Shown here: positions 7,189-19,400 of the stretch, piece after piece | Numbering within the stretch: the stretch's first letter is position 1 | Layout of the letters: each line of letters starts with the position of its first letter | Source: Promethearchaeota archaeon | Lineage (GTDB): Archaea; Asgardarchaeota; Lokiarchaeia; Sigynarchaeales; SOKP01 | NCBI GenBank assembly: GCA_004524425.1 | Contig: SDNN01000019.1 | Span: 1 to 25,091, forward strand | Length of the DNA stretch: 25,091 nucleotides | Reading direction: 5' to 3' | Notes under the pieces: model-generated | The model's database searches: none | Told to the model about the DNA's origin: nothing | Seen by the model: the letters and a program-made list of their open reading frames with translations, nothing else | Translations under genes and position numbers: made by a program

Positions 7189-8727
7189 GTGTTCATCATA
7201 AACAAGGATAAGATTATATATCAAAGAGTTTTTGGTAATGCCATCAATAGAGCCGAAGTTGAAGATCTTCAATTTAGATTAAAACAAGATGCATTAAAGA
7301 AATTAGGAAAGGCCGTGGGATATTACGATTATTTCAAGTATAGAATTGCTTATGACGTGGAAGTTGATTTGGATTTAATGTTTATTTTTGTAACAGGGCT
7401 GATGGATGATTTCTTTCGTTTGACTCAAACAGAATTGATGAATTTTAAAAATGAATTTTTAAACCAATTTAAAAATGATTTAGATAAAAAAGATCTTGAT
7501 CCCTCCAAATTTGAGGCTCTAGATCCAATTATTGACAGCATGCATAGAAATTTAAAACCAAAAATAGCTGTAGTTGGTTTCTCAGGCGTTGGAAAAACGA
7601 CTATTAAAAACTTAATTAAAAAAGATCAGCTTCCCCTTCAGCACATACCAACCATTTCAGGAGATATCGCAACCGTTAAAATAGGAAACCTAGAATTTCG
7701 TCTATTTGATTTTGCAGGTCAGGAACAGTTTAAATATCTTTGGAAAGGATTCATCAAGGGAAGTAATGCAGTTTTAATAGTTACTGATTCATCTCCTGAA
7801 AATGTCGAGAAGAGTCGGTTTTTTTTAAAACTTGTCAATGAAGAGGCTCCATACGCACGATCAGCGATAATTGGAAATAAACAAGATCTCAAAGATGCAA
7901 TGAAAGTTGAAGATATTGAAAACATTTTAGGATTGAAAACATATCCCATGATTGCTAATCTAAAGGAAAATCGAGATAAAATGATTCATATCATTGCAGA
8001 AATATTGGATATGAATTATGACACATCTCCTTTACTTAAAAGCGTGTTAAAAAAAGAGACCGAGGACCTGACCATTCAAAATGATTATATACCTGTTGAA
8101 GTTGAAAACAAGGTAAGTTCTTTGAATGCACCTCAAATTACTAAAAAAGATAAAAATCATGTGAATACAATCCCTAACAATGTCGCACAAATGGATGATG
8201 AACAAAAAGACATGATTCAAATAGAAGAACAATCGAAGCCAAAACATAATAACAAAATTAAGATAATCTTAGCAGATGATTTATGTGAGGAGGTTGAAAA
8301 AAGTATAAAAGGAGTAAAAATGGAACATGCTTTAAGAAATCACTATAAAATGATAGGCACGACCATTAAAACACTTAATAATAATAAAGCTTTCACCTTT
8401 GAAGAGTTCTATACAAATTACATCGATTATACGAATAAAGAATTCAGGTGTAAAAACATTGCTCTTAAACAATTCTTAACTTCCCAATATTCATTGTTAA
8501 AAAAATCAATAGAAAATGATGAGATCATTACATCCAAACTGAGGCATGATAATAATGCAATAGCTAATGCCTTGCATTGTGCTTATCTTACTTTAGTCAA
8601 TCCTGTTAAATATCCTGATTTTAAAGCAGTCTTAAAGCAATTTGATTTAGAGATATTTGATAATAAAACCATAAATAATATTCACGCTTATTACTTAAGA
8701 ATTCTAAATAAACTCAACAATGATTAA
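7189..8727 (+). CDS. Longin-domain/Arf-like GTPase fusion with a C-terminal helical domain
   Basis: A 512-aa protein in four parts. Residues 1-100 start with strands FIINKDKIIYQRVFG and later LDLMFIFVTG, then long helices, which fits a longin-like fold. Residues 122-275 are a small GTPase: P-loop GFSGVGKT (130-137), switch-I IPT (Thr155), switch-II DFAGQE (174-179), NKQD (230-233). Residues 285-355 are a polar, probably disordered linker. Residues 355-512 form an unrecognised helical domain. Longin domains joined to or paired with GTPases occur in Asgard archaea and recall eukaryotic SRX/SNARE trafficking modules. The start is GTG: an in-frame TGA at 7168 blocks extension, and the next Met (residue 64) would cut the longin-like region. 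A role in membrane or polarity regulation is inferred. Confidence 0.82.
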   Translation: MFIINKDKIIYQRVFGNAINRAEVEDLQFRLKQDALKKLGKAVGYYDYFKYRIAYDVEVDLDLMFIFVTGLMDDFFRLTQTELMNFKNEFLNQFKNDLDKKDLDPSKFEALDPIIDSMHRNLKPKIAVVGFSGVGKTTIKNLIKKDQLPLQHIPTISGDIATVKIGNLEFRLFDFAGQEQFKYLWKGFIKGSNAVLIVTDSSPENVEKSRFFLKLVNEEAPYARSAIIGNKQDLKDAMKVEDIENILGLKTYPMIANLKENRDKMIHIIAEILDMNYDTSPLLKSVLKKETEDLTIQNDYIPVEVENKVSSLNAPQITKKDKNHVNTIPNNVAQMDDEQKDMIQIEEQSKPKHNNKIKIILADDLCEEVEKSIKGVKMEHALRNHYKMIGTTIKTLNNNKAFTFEEFYTNYIDYTNKEFRCKNIALKQFLTSQYSLLKKSIENDEIITSKLRHDNNAIANALHCAYLTLVNPVKYPDFKAVLKQFDLEIFDNKTINNIHAYYLRILNKLNND

Positions 8728-8826
8728 CTCTTAAAGAAATAGGAAATGGATGATAATAGATATCACCTTTTTTTAGCATTAAACATTACATGAATTATAG
8801 TAATGGCAAGTTGATAATTCATCAGA

Positions 8827-9357
8827 ATTAAAAGTAAAAAGAAGTCAAAAAAAATAATTGTAATCGGAGATACGCACGTATCTTCTTTGAATCAATTAGA
8901 TAGGGAGATTTTAATTGAAATTAAAGGCGCTGATTTTTTATTCCATGTGGGTGATTTTACATCAAAATTTGTCGTGGATGAATTAATTAAACTCAAAAAG
9001 AATAAATTTAAAGGGGTATATGGTAATGCTGATCCTCTAGAGATAAGGCAGATATTACCTCCAAGGGATATTGTTATCATTGAAGGTTTGAAAATTGGCA
9101 TGACTCATCCGGCTCGTGGAGGATCTCAGGGGGATACGAAAAATAAAGTTTATGCAGAGTTTAAGAATGATGACGTTGATGCTATAGTTTATGGACATAC
9201 TCATGACCCAGGAATTGAACAGTTTAAGGGAATATTATTCATAAACCCGGGCAAGGCTTATATTGAAAAACAATCTTTTGGACCTTCAGCTTCATTCGCA
9301 ATTCTCAATATTGATAAAAATATTCGAGCCAAGATCAAGGAAATTTCGATATCTTGA
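8827..9357 (+). CDS. YfcE/MJ0936-family metallophosphoesterase with apparent non-canonical ATT start
   Basis: The full calcineurin-like phosphodiesterase motif set is present: GDTH (14-17), HVGDF (~40-44), GNAD (66-69), TH (93-94), GHTHDP (123-128) and INPGK. Such enzymes use two metals to cleave phosphodiesters; the physiological substrate is unknown. The first canonical codon (TTG at 8887) comes after the essential GDTH motif. The frame is open upstream only to a TAA at 8815 and has no ATG, GTG or TTG in that stretch. Starting at ATT 8827 gives (M)KSKKKSKKIIVIGDTH, a normal-looking N-terminus, total 176 aa. ATC at 8821 is an alternative. Shifting the frame at the A8 run (8847-8854) does not reveal a canonical start either. 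The gene is about 100 nt after the longin-GTPase on the same strand. Confidence 0.82.
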   Translation: MKSKKKSKKIIVIGDTHVSSLNQLDREILIEIKGADFLFHVGDFTSKFVVDELIKLKKNKFKGVYGNADPLEIRQILPPRDIVIIEGLKIGMTHPARGGSQGDTKNKVYAEFKNDDVDAIVYGHTHDPGIEQFKGILFINPGKAYIEKQSFGPSASFAILNIDKNIRAKIKEISIS

Positions 9358-9415
9358 TTGATTTTATTAATTTACTTTAGAATTAGGCGAGTTATTTTTA
9401 TGTTTAGAAACTTTG

Positions 9416-9426
9416 TTTTTTTTTTT
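9416..9426 (+). terminator. Poly-T candidate terminator after the phosphodiesterase gene
   Basis: A run of eleven Ts lies ~60 nt after the stop codon, suitable for T-tract archaeal termination. No strong hairpin precedes it. Confidence 0.45.
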
Positions 9427-9491
9427 ATTATTAAAAGAGAAGAAAATGATTAAAAATGATTAAATCAAAAATTAATATTACCAAATTTAAT

Positions 9492-9500
9492 CATATAATT
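9492..9500 (+). promoter_or_regulatory. Candidate TATA box for the seven-helix membrane protein
   Basis: CATATAATT lies ~38 nt before the ATG in a very A/T-rich region. The position fits a nearly leaderless transcript, but the local composition makes chance matches common. Confidence 0.35.
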
Positions 9501-9533
9501 TAACAATAAATTTTTAACCCGAGAGTTATCAAA

Positions 9534-10247
9534 ATGCTTTCTTTAGTAGGTTGGCTTGATGGATTGACAGCATTAACGGTTGTAATCTTTGGTTTAATCT
9601 TTGGATTGCTAAGCTTTTATCATTCCTTCAAATTAGACGCAAAGCTTCTTGGCATAACTGGATTAGCTACAACTAGCGTGGGATTCACCTTATTAGGACC
9701 TGCCGTGGACTTTCTTACCATCCTCATCACTGGAAAAAACATTGAACCTTATTGGTTATACGGACTTTTAAGCTACATATGGGTTGCACCCATTTTAATT
9801 TTTGGATTATACTTAGGAGCAGAGCTCATTCTTCCAAAGAAAAAGTGGATCATCTTGATAATTTATTCTATTTTATCAGTAATATTTGAAATACTTCTCA
9901 TTTATTACATTTTGACCGATCCTTCAGAAATTTTTGATTTTCCACCTGATCCACGCGGTGAAAGTTTGCTCAATAGTAGTTTAGTTAGAACTTCTCCTAT
10001 TTTCATAATGATGGTCATTTTTCTCATATCTGGTCTTATTTTCAATGGATTTGGGTTTCTGAACAAAAGTATGAAATCTTCTGGTGAACTTAGAAAAAAA
10101 TTTTTATACTTGTCCTTGGGCTGGATTTTATTCATCGTTTGCGGAGCCTTAGATGGAGTTTTTGACCCAGGTATAGCCATCTTTTTCATTAGAATAGGAA
10201 CAATCTTAAGTATAGTGTTCATGTATCTTGGTGTGAGAATTACATGA
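9534..10247 (+). CDS. Seven-helix integral membrane protein of unknown function
   Basis: The 237-aa protein consists almost wholly of hydrophobic segments at about 7-28, 36-62, 75-97, 104-125, 152-173, 189-207 and 212-234. The sequence between helices 4 and 5 (~126-150) is the longest polar loop, containing DPSEIFDFPPDPRGE. A short basic loop, KSSGELRKK, lies between helices 5 and 6. No retinal-binding Lys, kinase domain or transporter motif is visible. I do not recognise the family. It could be a sensor-type seven-helix module without an output domain. The gene stands alone and converges on the giant gene. Confidence 0.75.
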   Translation: MLSLVGWLDGLTALTVVIFGLIFGLLSFYHSFKLDAKLLGITGLATTSVGFTLLGPAVDFLTILITGKNIEPYWLYGLLSYIWVAPILIFGLYLGAELILPKKKWIILIIYSILSVIFEILLIYYILTDPSEIFDFPPDPRGESLLNSSLVRTSPIFIMMVIFLISGLIFNGFGFLNKSMKSSGELRKKFLYLSLGWILFIVCGALDGVFDPGIAIFFIRIGTILSIVFMYLGVRIT

Positions 10248-10286
10248 TCTTGAAAGAATTTTGAAAGAGAGTTATCCCATTAAATA

Positions 10287-10298
10287 CCTTTTTTTTAA
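10287..10298 (+). terminator. Poly-T candidate terminator after the membrane-protein gene
   Basis: CC followed by eight Ts lies ~40 nt after the stop codon, then a further A/T-rich stretch. It would separate this gene from the convergent giant gene. Confidence 0.4.
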
Positions 10299-10401
10299 TA
10301 TTTTTATCAAATCTCACTTATAAAATATTGAAATTTATTTCATATTCCATACATGACAAGAAAGTTTATTAATGGTTCCGATTTTTCGCCAAGTTAAAAC
10401 C

Positions 10402-13400
10402 TCATAACTCGAATATTAGCCTAGAAGGTAAAATTTCAGTAAGGTTTCTTAAGTTCATTGAATGTCGCAATCCTGCGGGTCTTGGATTAATATCTAACAC
10501 ATAATATTTGATATGGGTAGGATGTATTTCAACTTCTATATCAATTCCAGCAAATTCTAAGGATAATTCCTTGCTTAATCCCATATTAAGACCTTCTAAT
10601 GCTTTTTCTGCTGATCTTGCTAATTCTTCTAAAGAAATACGAGTCAATGATAATGAAGTGAGGTTTCCTTCTTCATCAATCAGATATAAATCTTCTTCAA
10701 GACGAGTAAAGGGGATTATTTCTCCTCCTTGGCTTACGGATGATACTGGGCTGCCTGATGCACCAACCTGACAGAAAAATGATTCGGAGAAGGATTTATT
10801 GTCTTTAAAAGACACGTTTATTCTAAAGCTTATCTTCCTGGTTTTTTGATATCGGATGTTTCCTACTTCTTCTCTAATAATCAATTTATCTTCCTTTGAG
10901 AGTTTTTGTACTGTGTGGAGAAATTTTTCAAAATTATGATCATATTTGAATTTTTCAATACCTTCCCCTTCGGTTCCCAAGGCTACCTGAAGGTAGAAGC
11001 TATCTATTGTTGTTTGCGACAAGAAATCCCTTAAACTCTCTTCAATCTTTTCTAAATCCATATTTCTTTCTATATATATCGTGTGAGGTACCGATACATG
11101 ATCCTTAATTGCAATAGTTGTTTCCCATTTATCATCTGCTTTCGCAGCACCACTTTTTGGATCCATTATATCTGGGTTGAGCTGCGGGACATTTTTTGAT
11201 AGGTATAATGAACTTAGCTTTCTATGTTCATCAATTTCATTCTGATTTAAGTATCTTACTCCTATTTTATCTGGCAAGAAAGATCTTGGAAGGTCTGTTT
11301 CAATGAGAATTTCTTTGTTAAAATCAAATACTAAAGCTCGTTTAATTTTTGCTTCACTATTGATCCAATTTTTATTAACCCCTAAGACAATGATCCGTTT
11401 TTCTGTACTCTTGTCTCTTCTTTCATTTGCTATAAAAGCAGAATGTACAAGAGTATATATATCATCTAATCTTCCTAAATATCCATCAAATATAAATGCA
11501 AAACGGAATCCATCAAGGAGGTCCTCAATATTATCAGGAATGTAGCTTTCAGGGTATTTTCTTACTTCGGGAACCAAACGTTCAGTGAATATTGAATCGC
11601 ACAAGTCAGCATATATCTTTTCCAAATATTCTTCATCTAATAGGTTCTTAAGTTCTTTATCGGTTAATTCAGTGAGAGTCGCAAGTTTTCGTAATATATT
11701 TCCTTGATTCTTATTATAGTAATTAGATATTTCATTAAATATCGCGATTGGTGAATCTTCTCTCCAATTATTACGCCATCTAATAATCTTTTGGGGATTC
11801 AAAGCATTTTTAAGCATCCTAGTAAGATGGCTGAATATTCCTTCCACACCCCTTAATTCTTTTTCCTTTTGAACGCTTTCATGTTCATAATGAACAATCG
11901 GGCTTGTTAGAGGATAAATGATCTCCTCTTCAGGTAATGAGACAATTTTGGGACTTTTTCCATGTAATGCTTCATAATATGCTCGCGCTCCTGTAGAAAA
12001 CCCATACATGATTTTTCTTAGATCTTTTCCCCAATTAAATGGATTTATTTCATCATTTTCTATTTTCGCTCTTTTATACTCTCTCATTTTCTGGTCTTCT
12101 TTAAATGGATACCATAAACCATAACCTACATTATTTTCAATCAATACCATATCCCATCCTATGATTGTTTTCACGGATACTTGATTTATTTCCATTTTTT
12201 CAAGATCAAGTACGATGAAATGAGATATTTTTCCTTCATTATCATATCTTACTTCTAAGATTTCTGGTCTTCGCAAAGTCATTCCATTAAATATTAAGAT
12301 CGGTAAAGGTATCATATCAAACATCATGTAGCGTGGTTTGGTATATTTCCACCCCGTAAGATCTTGATATCCATTTTCGAGCGAAACAAGGATCCTTTCT
12401 TTCATTAATGAAGATGCGTCATCAACACTTTGATCATTCTTCAGTTTTCTCACCAAGGATTCTGAGGCAACTTCCGTCAGCTCTAAGGATCTTGAGGCAA
12501 CTCTTTTCATTTCCTCAAGAAATAACTTAAATTGTTCAGGACTGAGGAAATAGTCCGGTAATAGTTCAAATAATATTCCTCCCCTTCCTACATTCGATAT
12601 TGTCGCTCTAGACGTGACGACTAGAGGCAATACATGCATATCATTTCCTTGTTGATCTCTAATGATTATGATCCTCACATAGGAAAAAAAATCACTATAT
12701 TCAGGTGCTGGAATACCCTTATTGACCAATCCACGCCTTAACCTTTCCAGATACTTTTTAGATGCCCACAAGCGGGGGGAGGCAGGTAAGGTCCTCTGTA
12801 TAACTTGGTTATCGACCCAACCAATCATCATGACATGTTCAGCTAATTCTGTAACATTCTCCATAATGATATCACCTTTATAATTTCTTAGCTGCATTGC
12901 TTTAGAACCCCTCCCACCAGATTGTCTACTCGCTTTAGCAATTACTCTTATCCACGGCAGATTTTTTAATCCAATAAAATTATCATTGCCGTTAATAATA
13001 TCTTGGAGTACTTCTGTAGAATCTCTTCTTATACCTTTTTCAAAGTCTTCATATTGCCAGGACATGTACCATTGAGTTTCTTCAGGCAGCAATACTCCAC
13101 AACCTTCCGGATGAATTAAGGTCTCATATGTTTTATCATACATCCAATGATTTGATATCCATTCTTGACCTGTTGGTATCCCGATTTTTTCGTCAATTCC
13201 TTTTTGATATTCCGTCCATCCATGAAAGGGCATAGAAAAGCAGGCTATAGGGGGTTCTCTGAACCTTAAAGCAACTAAAATACCATCGGGATTTGTTCTT
13301 ATAGCTATTTTGACACGGGTTTCAATTTCCTCTATGGGAATTTCTCTTTCCAACAAAAGTTTTCTGAATTCATCTATTGAAAGATACATTAATCCTTCAT

Positions 13401-16400
13401 ATATCATCAAAACATCTTTTTTGTTTTCATTTATTTTCTTCTTCCCAAATTTTATGGATCGTGTTAGAACCCAAATTACTTGATGATCAGGATATTCCTT
13501 GTTGAACTTTGGATTTTCAGCGAGATAGCACGTTAAATGAGTCCTTCCTATTGGAGTGGCAATGACACAAAATGGTTTTCCTCTTGAAAGTTTTTTTGCT
13601 GAAATATTATCAGCTGCCCAACTTATTCTATGACCATCACGATCCAAATAGGATAATTCTCTCAATTGGCAATAGGCAAACCATTGTTGACTTTCTTTTT
13701 CATAACAATCCTTTCCTGCTCCTATGGGTAATATTTCATCGGAGCCAATTAAAAGATCTTGCTCTGAGGAATTAAGGTTTTTAAACCATGTTTTGGTTCT
13801 GGTCAAGTTTGATAAATATTTTTTTAACCATTCATGAGTTTTAACTGCAATTTCTATTATTTCTCTTCTTGTAAATGGTTTTCCAGGGCGCATCCATTTG
13901 CCCATGATAAAATCGTAATCTGTAAAACCCGGCCCAGATTCAGAGGGCATAATCCAGCGAGGAGGATAATCCATCACGTGGTCGTAGACTGTCATTGAAA
14001 AAAACAATTGAATGCTTGAAAATACTTGGTCTGATAACAATTTACCATTATCTTCAAACTGGTATTCAAAGGTTAAAATAAAGGCAAGTAAAATATCCAA
14101 TAATTCGGCTAAGAGAGCCAATTCACTTAATTCATCTTTATTACCTTCTAATAGTAAAGCCATCCTACCAATATCTCCTATATCATCTTCTTCTCCCATT
14201 ATTTCATTCCATATACCGCGCCATTTTTCCTGTTCATAACCCAAGCCATCATTATATAATTCTTCCATGTTTGCTAAAAATTTTTTTTTTGACTGTTCAT
14301 TTCTAACAATGTTTTCGATTATAACCTTATATGCTCGATATGAATAGCCTATAAATCTGCCAAACTGTTCATAACTTATTAATTCTTTTCCCGATCCTAA
14401 TACTGCTTTGGCTTTGTGATAGAATTGAATGAAATTACTTTTTCCATCTTGAACTATATTTTCTTCCATGGCAAACTTAAAACCTTTTCTCTGCAATCGG
14501 ATATTACTCACTCTTTTTCTTTCTCTAGCCATTGCTTTTGCTTTTCCCTCAACATTTTGCGTATCGATGTCTCTTGATTTAATGGACGATCTTTCTCCCT
14601 TGGCTTCAATCTTGCCTTTAACTGGTTCAATATACTTGGGTCTAACAAAATGAGATTTCACAGCAGCGGTCTTTTCTTCATCGATCTCACCTATAAAAGG
14701 TTTTTTTCTTAATTTCTTCATAGCTTTGTTAAAAGAGGAATAAGCAGTTTCAATATCCTCTCTTGGTTTACCGTTTAAATCGTAGCTCATTCCCGCTATT
14801 AATAAATCATTGAAGTCAATTTCTTCAAAATGCCTTGCTTTTAACATTTTGGACCATCCCTGTCTATAAAGGCGGTGTCTTTGCCCATAATTCAAAAATC
14901 CTCCCCCTCGGAATCTTTCCCTCCCCATTTGTGCAAATTCCTCAAACAAATTCGCTTCCCTATATCGATCATGGGCTATAGATTTCAATTCTTTAAAAGC
15001 CAAGTTTGCCCCATTAATATCTTCTGATAAAACTGCTTTATAGAATCTGGTAGCAATGTTTCGCTCTTGTAACATCTCGTTTTTATATCGCAATAATGTT
15101 TCTTCTCCTATAGAAGGGGATAAAAAGGTACCTCCCAAACCATACCAACTTTTTATGGCAATAGGATCAAAAACAGGTTTTCTTCCTTGCACGGGGGCAT
15201 CTACTATAATTAAGGCGGAATTTGGATTTCCTTGTAGCATGGTATCTCTTATCCTTGCTAAATCTTCTAACATGAATTCGGATTTCTCATCTGTCTTGTC
15301 TATATCTTCAGGCCCAGTTAATTCAGTATAATGCACGAAAATGCAAAATACATCCGAACCTCTTATGGATTCCCATAGATCGGTGAATGTTCGATTTCTA
15401 TATTCAGGGTCTTGAAGTCTTACATCCCAGACAAGAGCATATATTTTACCGTTTAGTTCTTTTCTAATTTCATTCCTTTGATCAGTAGTTAAACCAAGCC
15501 ATCTTTCCAGGTCAGGACCATAAGATAAAATGTTTGCATTAATTTGATTATCTTTTAAGTATCTTCCGATCACTGATCTAGCTTGTTCCGCTGCACGATC
15601 TAATTCTGCACCTGCTACATAATTGAACACAGCGTCTCTTGTTAATCCAAATGGGGAAACCAACCGGATATCCCCGGGAAATCCGATTTCAGGGTATATC
15701 TCCTCTAGGTCTTTAATTTCTTTATGATTAAGGGTCCTTTTTCCTAATCCACGAGCTATTAATTGGATTTGTAAATCATTATCTTTATCAAATCCTTTTA
15801 ATAAAAGATCTGCTAAGGCTTTACCGTCATTTCCAAAGGGATCAAGTAAATGTGCTCCCAACCCCGTCATTAAATCTTTTAGTTTAGAACCTGTAGACAA
15901 TCTGGGATCACCAACCGGTTTATATTCAACCGGAAAGACTATTAATGCATCATTGTAATGAGGAGCTATTTTCCCTCGTTCTAATCTTCTTTCTCTCACT
16001 TTTTCAATCGTCTTTCGTATCTGCCAAGCAAGAACTATATCACTGAATCTCATTCTTCCTTCGAGTAATTCAAATACTTCTGCAAAATGCTTACCAATCA
16101 AATGCTTAGTAAATCCATTCGAATTGGTTTGGGGTAATCCAAAACCAATCTTTTGAATTGCATCATGTAAACTGCCCGAGATACTAAATGCCTGAGCGCC
16201 TAATAGATGAGATTCTGAAAATATCTTTGAATTTTTTAATTCCGTTTGTCTTGATGATATTGCTTTATCCAAAAAGTCTGATATTTCGTCCATCGAACTG
16301 GGATCAAAATAAGCTTCGATATTTCCCTTTAATTTCTGGTACAATTTTTCAATTGTTGACCAATTACCTGCTCCGATTCCAGCAAATTCTAAAGCATCGT

Positions 16401-19400
16401 TTAATGTTAATCCTACCACGAAAGGCAGGAAATAAATATCTTTTGGTTGACAGAATCCAGCTGAACCACCGCCCCCTAATCTGATAAATACTTCAGGCCT
16501 ACTATTTGTTTGATATGCATATCCGTAGAAATCTCCAATGCCAATTGCTTGTATCAATGCCATTGATAAATGAGAGAGGGCCAATGATGCCTCCATCATC
16601 ATGTTTTCAAAAGGTTTCATGGTCTCTGCCTCTCGAACATCGTTGAAGGCATGAACATTTTGATTATATAACTCGTAAAAATTGATCATTGCTTTCATTG
16701 AAAAATGATCAACCGGTCCTATCCATTGAGCCCATTCCTCTACGGACCTTCGCTCAAATAACCCTAAATCGACTCTCGAAGGGCCATAACCGCGATTGTA
16801 TTTCTTATTTTTGCCATGAGAGGCGTAATCATATACCGGATCGTTTCGTAATAATATTGCATGCTTAGCATCTTTTTCATCGTTTTGTATTAGTTTTCCC
16901 TTACTCGTTATTTTGTATTGAGACAGTATTTCATATCGAGCAGTTGATAGTCCCAAATAACCCTTAAGTCTATATCTTAATATTCTTGGTAAGGACATTT
17001 CGCTTTGTTTGCTAACATACCAAATCAATATATTCCGTATATGTTTTGGTTCTACTGATTCAATTATATGTTCACGAGCAAAAACCTTTTTATAATTCTC
17101 TACAACAAGAAGATAATCTTTATCCTGTAAAATTTTCTTATCTTCAAAATTTCTCACTTCAATGTTTTCTTGTCTAACTCTTGATAAGGATAATCTATTT
17201 AGTTCTTCGTCATGATCTTTCATGTAATCATTGACGATTTGCGGGTCTTGGTTGTAGGTTCTCAGATTAGGATCCAGCATTTCATTGATCATTAGAATCT
17301 TGGCAACTTCACGAGCGACTTCCGGATAAACTCTGATAATTTCTTTCATCACATTCCATTCATTGAAATTCACATCGCGATATTGCCTTTCTTCAAGGAT
17401 ATATTCTAAACCAAAATCATTAATCACCATTTTCGTGATTTGATGTACCCACTTTTCATATTCATCGGCTCTCATTCTCGCTTCTTTTTCTAGGGTGTTG
17501 CCTTTAAATTGTAAATCTTCCATTAAAGCTTTCATTGACATTGTTTCCTCCACCCAATTTGCTGCACAAACAGCGCTCATGCCTGCTGCTTGAGTGGTTA
17601 AGATGATCCATGTAGGATATTCTCTTCTTGGCCAATTTATGTATTTTTCATATTCAGGTATTCTATTTTTTAATCTGTAAACAAGGGAGGTATTTTCTAA
17701 TTTTTTGTCTTCTTCACTTACAATTTGATCCAAAATATGGGCAAGATCCTCTTTAGTCCGCGCATGCTTTTTAACTAGATTGATTAAATTTGCTTCCTTT
17801 CCAGAATTTTCGATAACATCATACAAAGCTTGATATCGCGTGGAATTATCATTTTCTATTTTTTCTGCAATATCGTATCTCAGATTTCTCCATGTTTTTT
17901 CAATAATGACTGCTAATTTAGTGATAATGTTTTCCCATTTGTTGTTTCTTGGCAAAATACTTTCAATTACTTGGTATTCCACATCTTCCTCGCTCATCCC
18001 AGAAGCATTTGTTAACGCTTTCTTTTTTCCCCACAATTCCGGATAAAATTCACATGTATAATGGCGTGCTAAGCTCAAATGTTCTGTTAACATCGCTAAA
18101 TCAATATTGTCTTTCCAATCTATAGCTAAATAGTTTTTAAATACTTCTTCCATGGTTTCTTGTTCTATAATCACTCTTTCTCCTTTTAGTTCATCGCGCT
18201 CTTTATGAATATATAGCGGGAGTGCTTCAATCCAAAAATTGGCCATTTTAAACCAAACGTTGTCTGGAGATGCCCAAAGATTCATGGCACCTTCTTTTAA
18301 TGCCACCTCAATTTGTTGCTCTTCTGCTTCAAATGGATTTTCACCAAGGCAGATCCAAGATAATGCTCTAACTCCTGTTTGAGATGCTCTTTGTATTAAT
18401 ATCGAGCTATTCGGAAAACCATAATCTAATTCTCTTAATAGGGTTTCTGATTCTAAGGTTATTTTTCTAATGCGATTTAAATAGCCAAATAATTCCTGTC
18501 GAATCTCATTCAATTGGATTTCTTTTAAGGGATCGCGTTTCCTTCTGCCAATTTCCATGATCTGATCATTTACCCTCATTTCAAAGCTATCGATGTTTTT
18601 TCGAATCTCTTTATATCTTCCTATAACTTGGGCAAATGAACGTATTTTTTCACCCAAACTCAAGATTTGTAATTTCCTTATCGTTGCTTCAATCCCATAA
18701 GCACCATTTAAGATCACTTCCTTCAAATTTTTAGCTTCTATGGTTTCAATTCTCCTTAATATTTCTTTTATTCGGGAATGAGACTCTTGTAAATCTGCAA
18801 TGTCCAACAATAATTTAGCACCAGAAGCCAATACTACTAAAAAAAAAGATGCTCTCGAATGTCTAGAGACCGTTAAAAATTTTCCCTCCTTTAGGAGTTT
18901 TAATGACAGGGTTAAAGCATTTTGTTGTTCAGCTTGCTCATCATACTTTCCTTTCGCAAATACTTCATCTAATAATAATTTGGTTTTTTCATCCTTGATG
19001 ATATCGGATCTTAAAATTTCTTGTAGCCTTTTTAGATTATATGGATGACTAAATCGTAGATGGGAGAACAACCATGAAATTTTTTTATCTATTCTTAAAA
19101 TTAAATCATTGCCCTTGTAATGAGTGTTGACATGTTCAAGCTCTTTTAAAAATACGTAAAAAAGAGAATCATCATCAATATTTCTTTTTCTTAATGTTCT
19201 CAATAATTTAAAAATCCTTTTTTTTTTACTTTTTATAAAGCCGAGGTAAAATGATGCAGTTAAATGCATCGCATCCCATTTATTTATACCGGCTAAATGA
19301 CAAATCTCATAAACTTGAATAAGACTATAGAGCTCTTGTAATGCTTCATAGATATCTTCGAAAAAAACATCATCTAAAGGTTGTTTTATAGCCTCAATAG

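Noticed and set aside
8840..8860. Frameshift in the A8 run as the explanation for the missing phosphodiesterase start
   Set aside because: Neither alternative frame upstream contains ATG, GTG or TTG leading into the run before a stop, so a one-base error does not supply a start.
11303..19048. Several 60-100 aa open frames on the plus strand opposite the giant gene
   Set aside because: They are scattered antisense frames in a strongly coding minus-strand gene. They lack ribosome-binding sites, domain motifs or order, and are best explained by codon use of the real gene.
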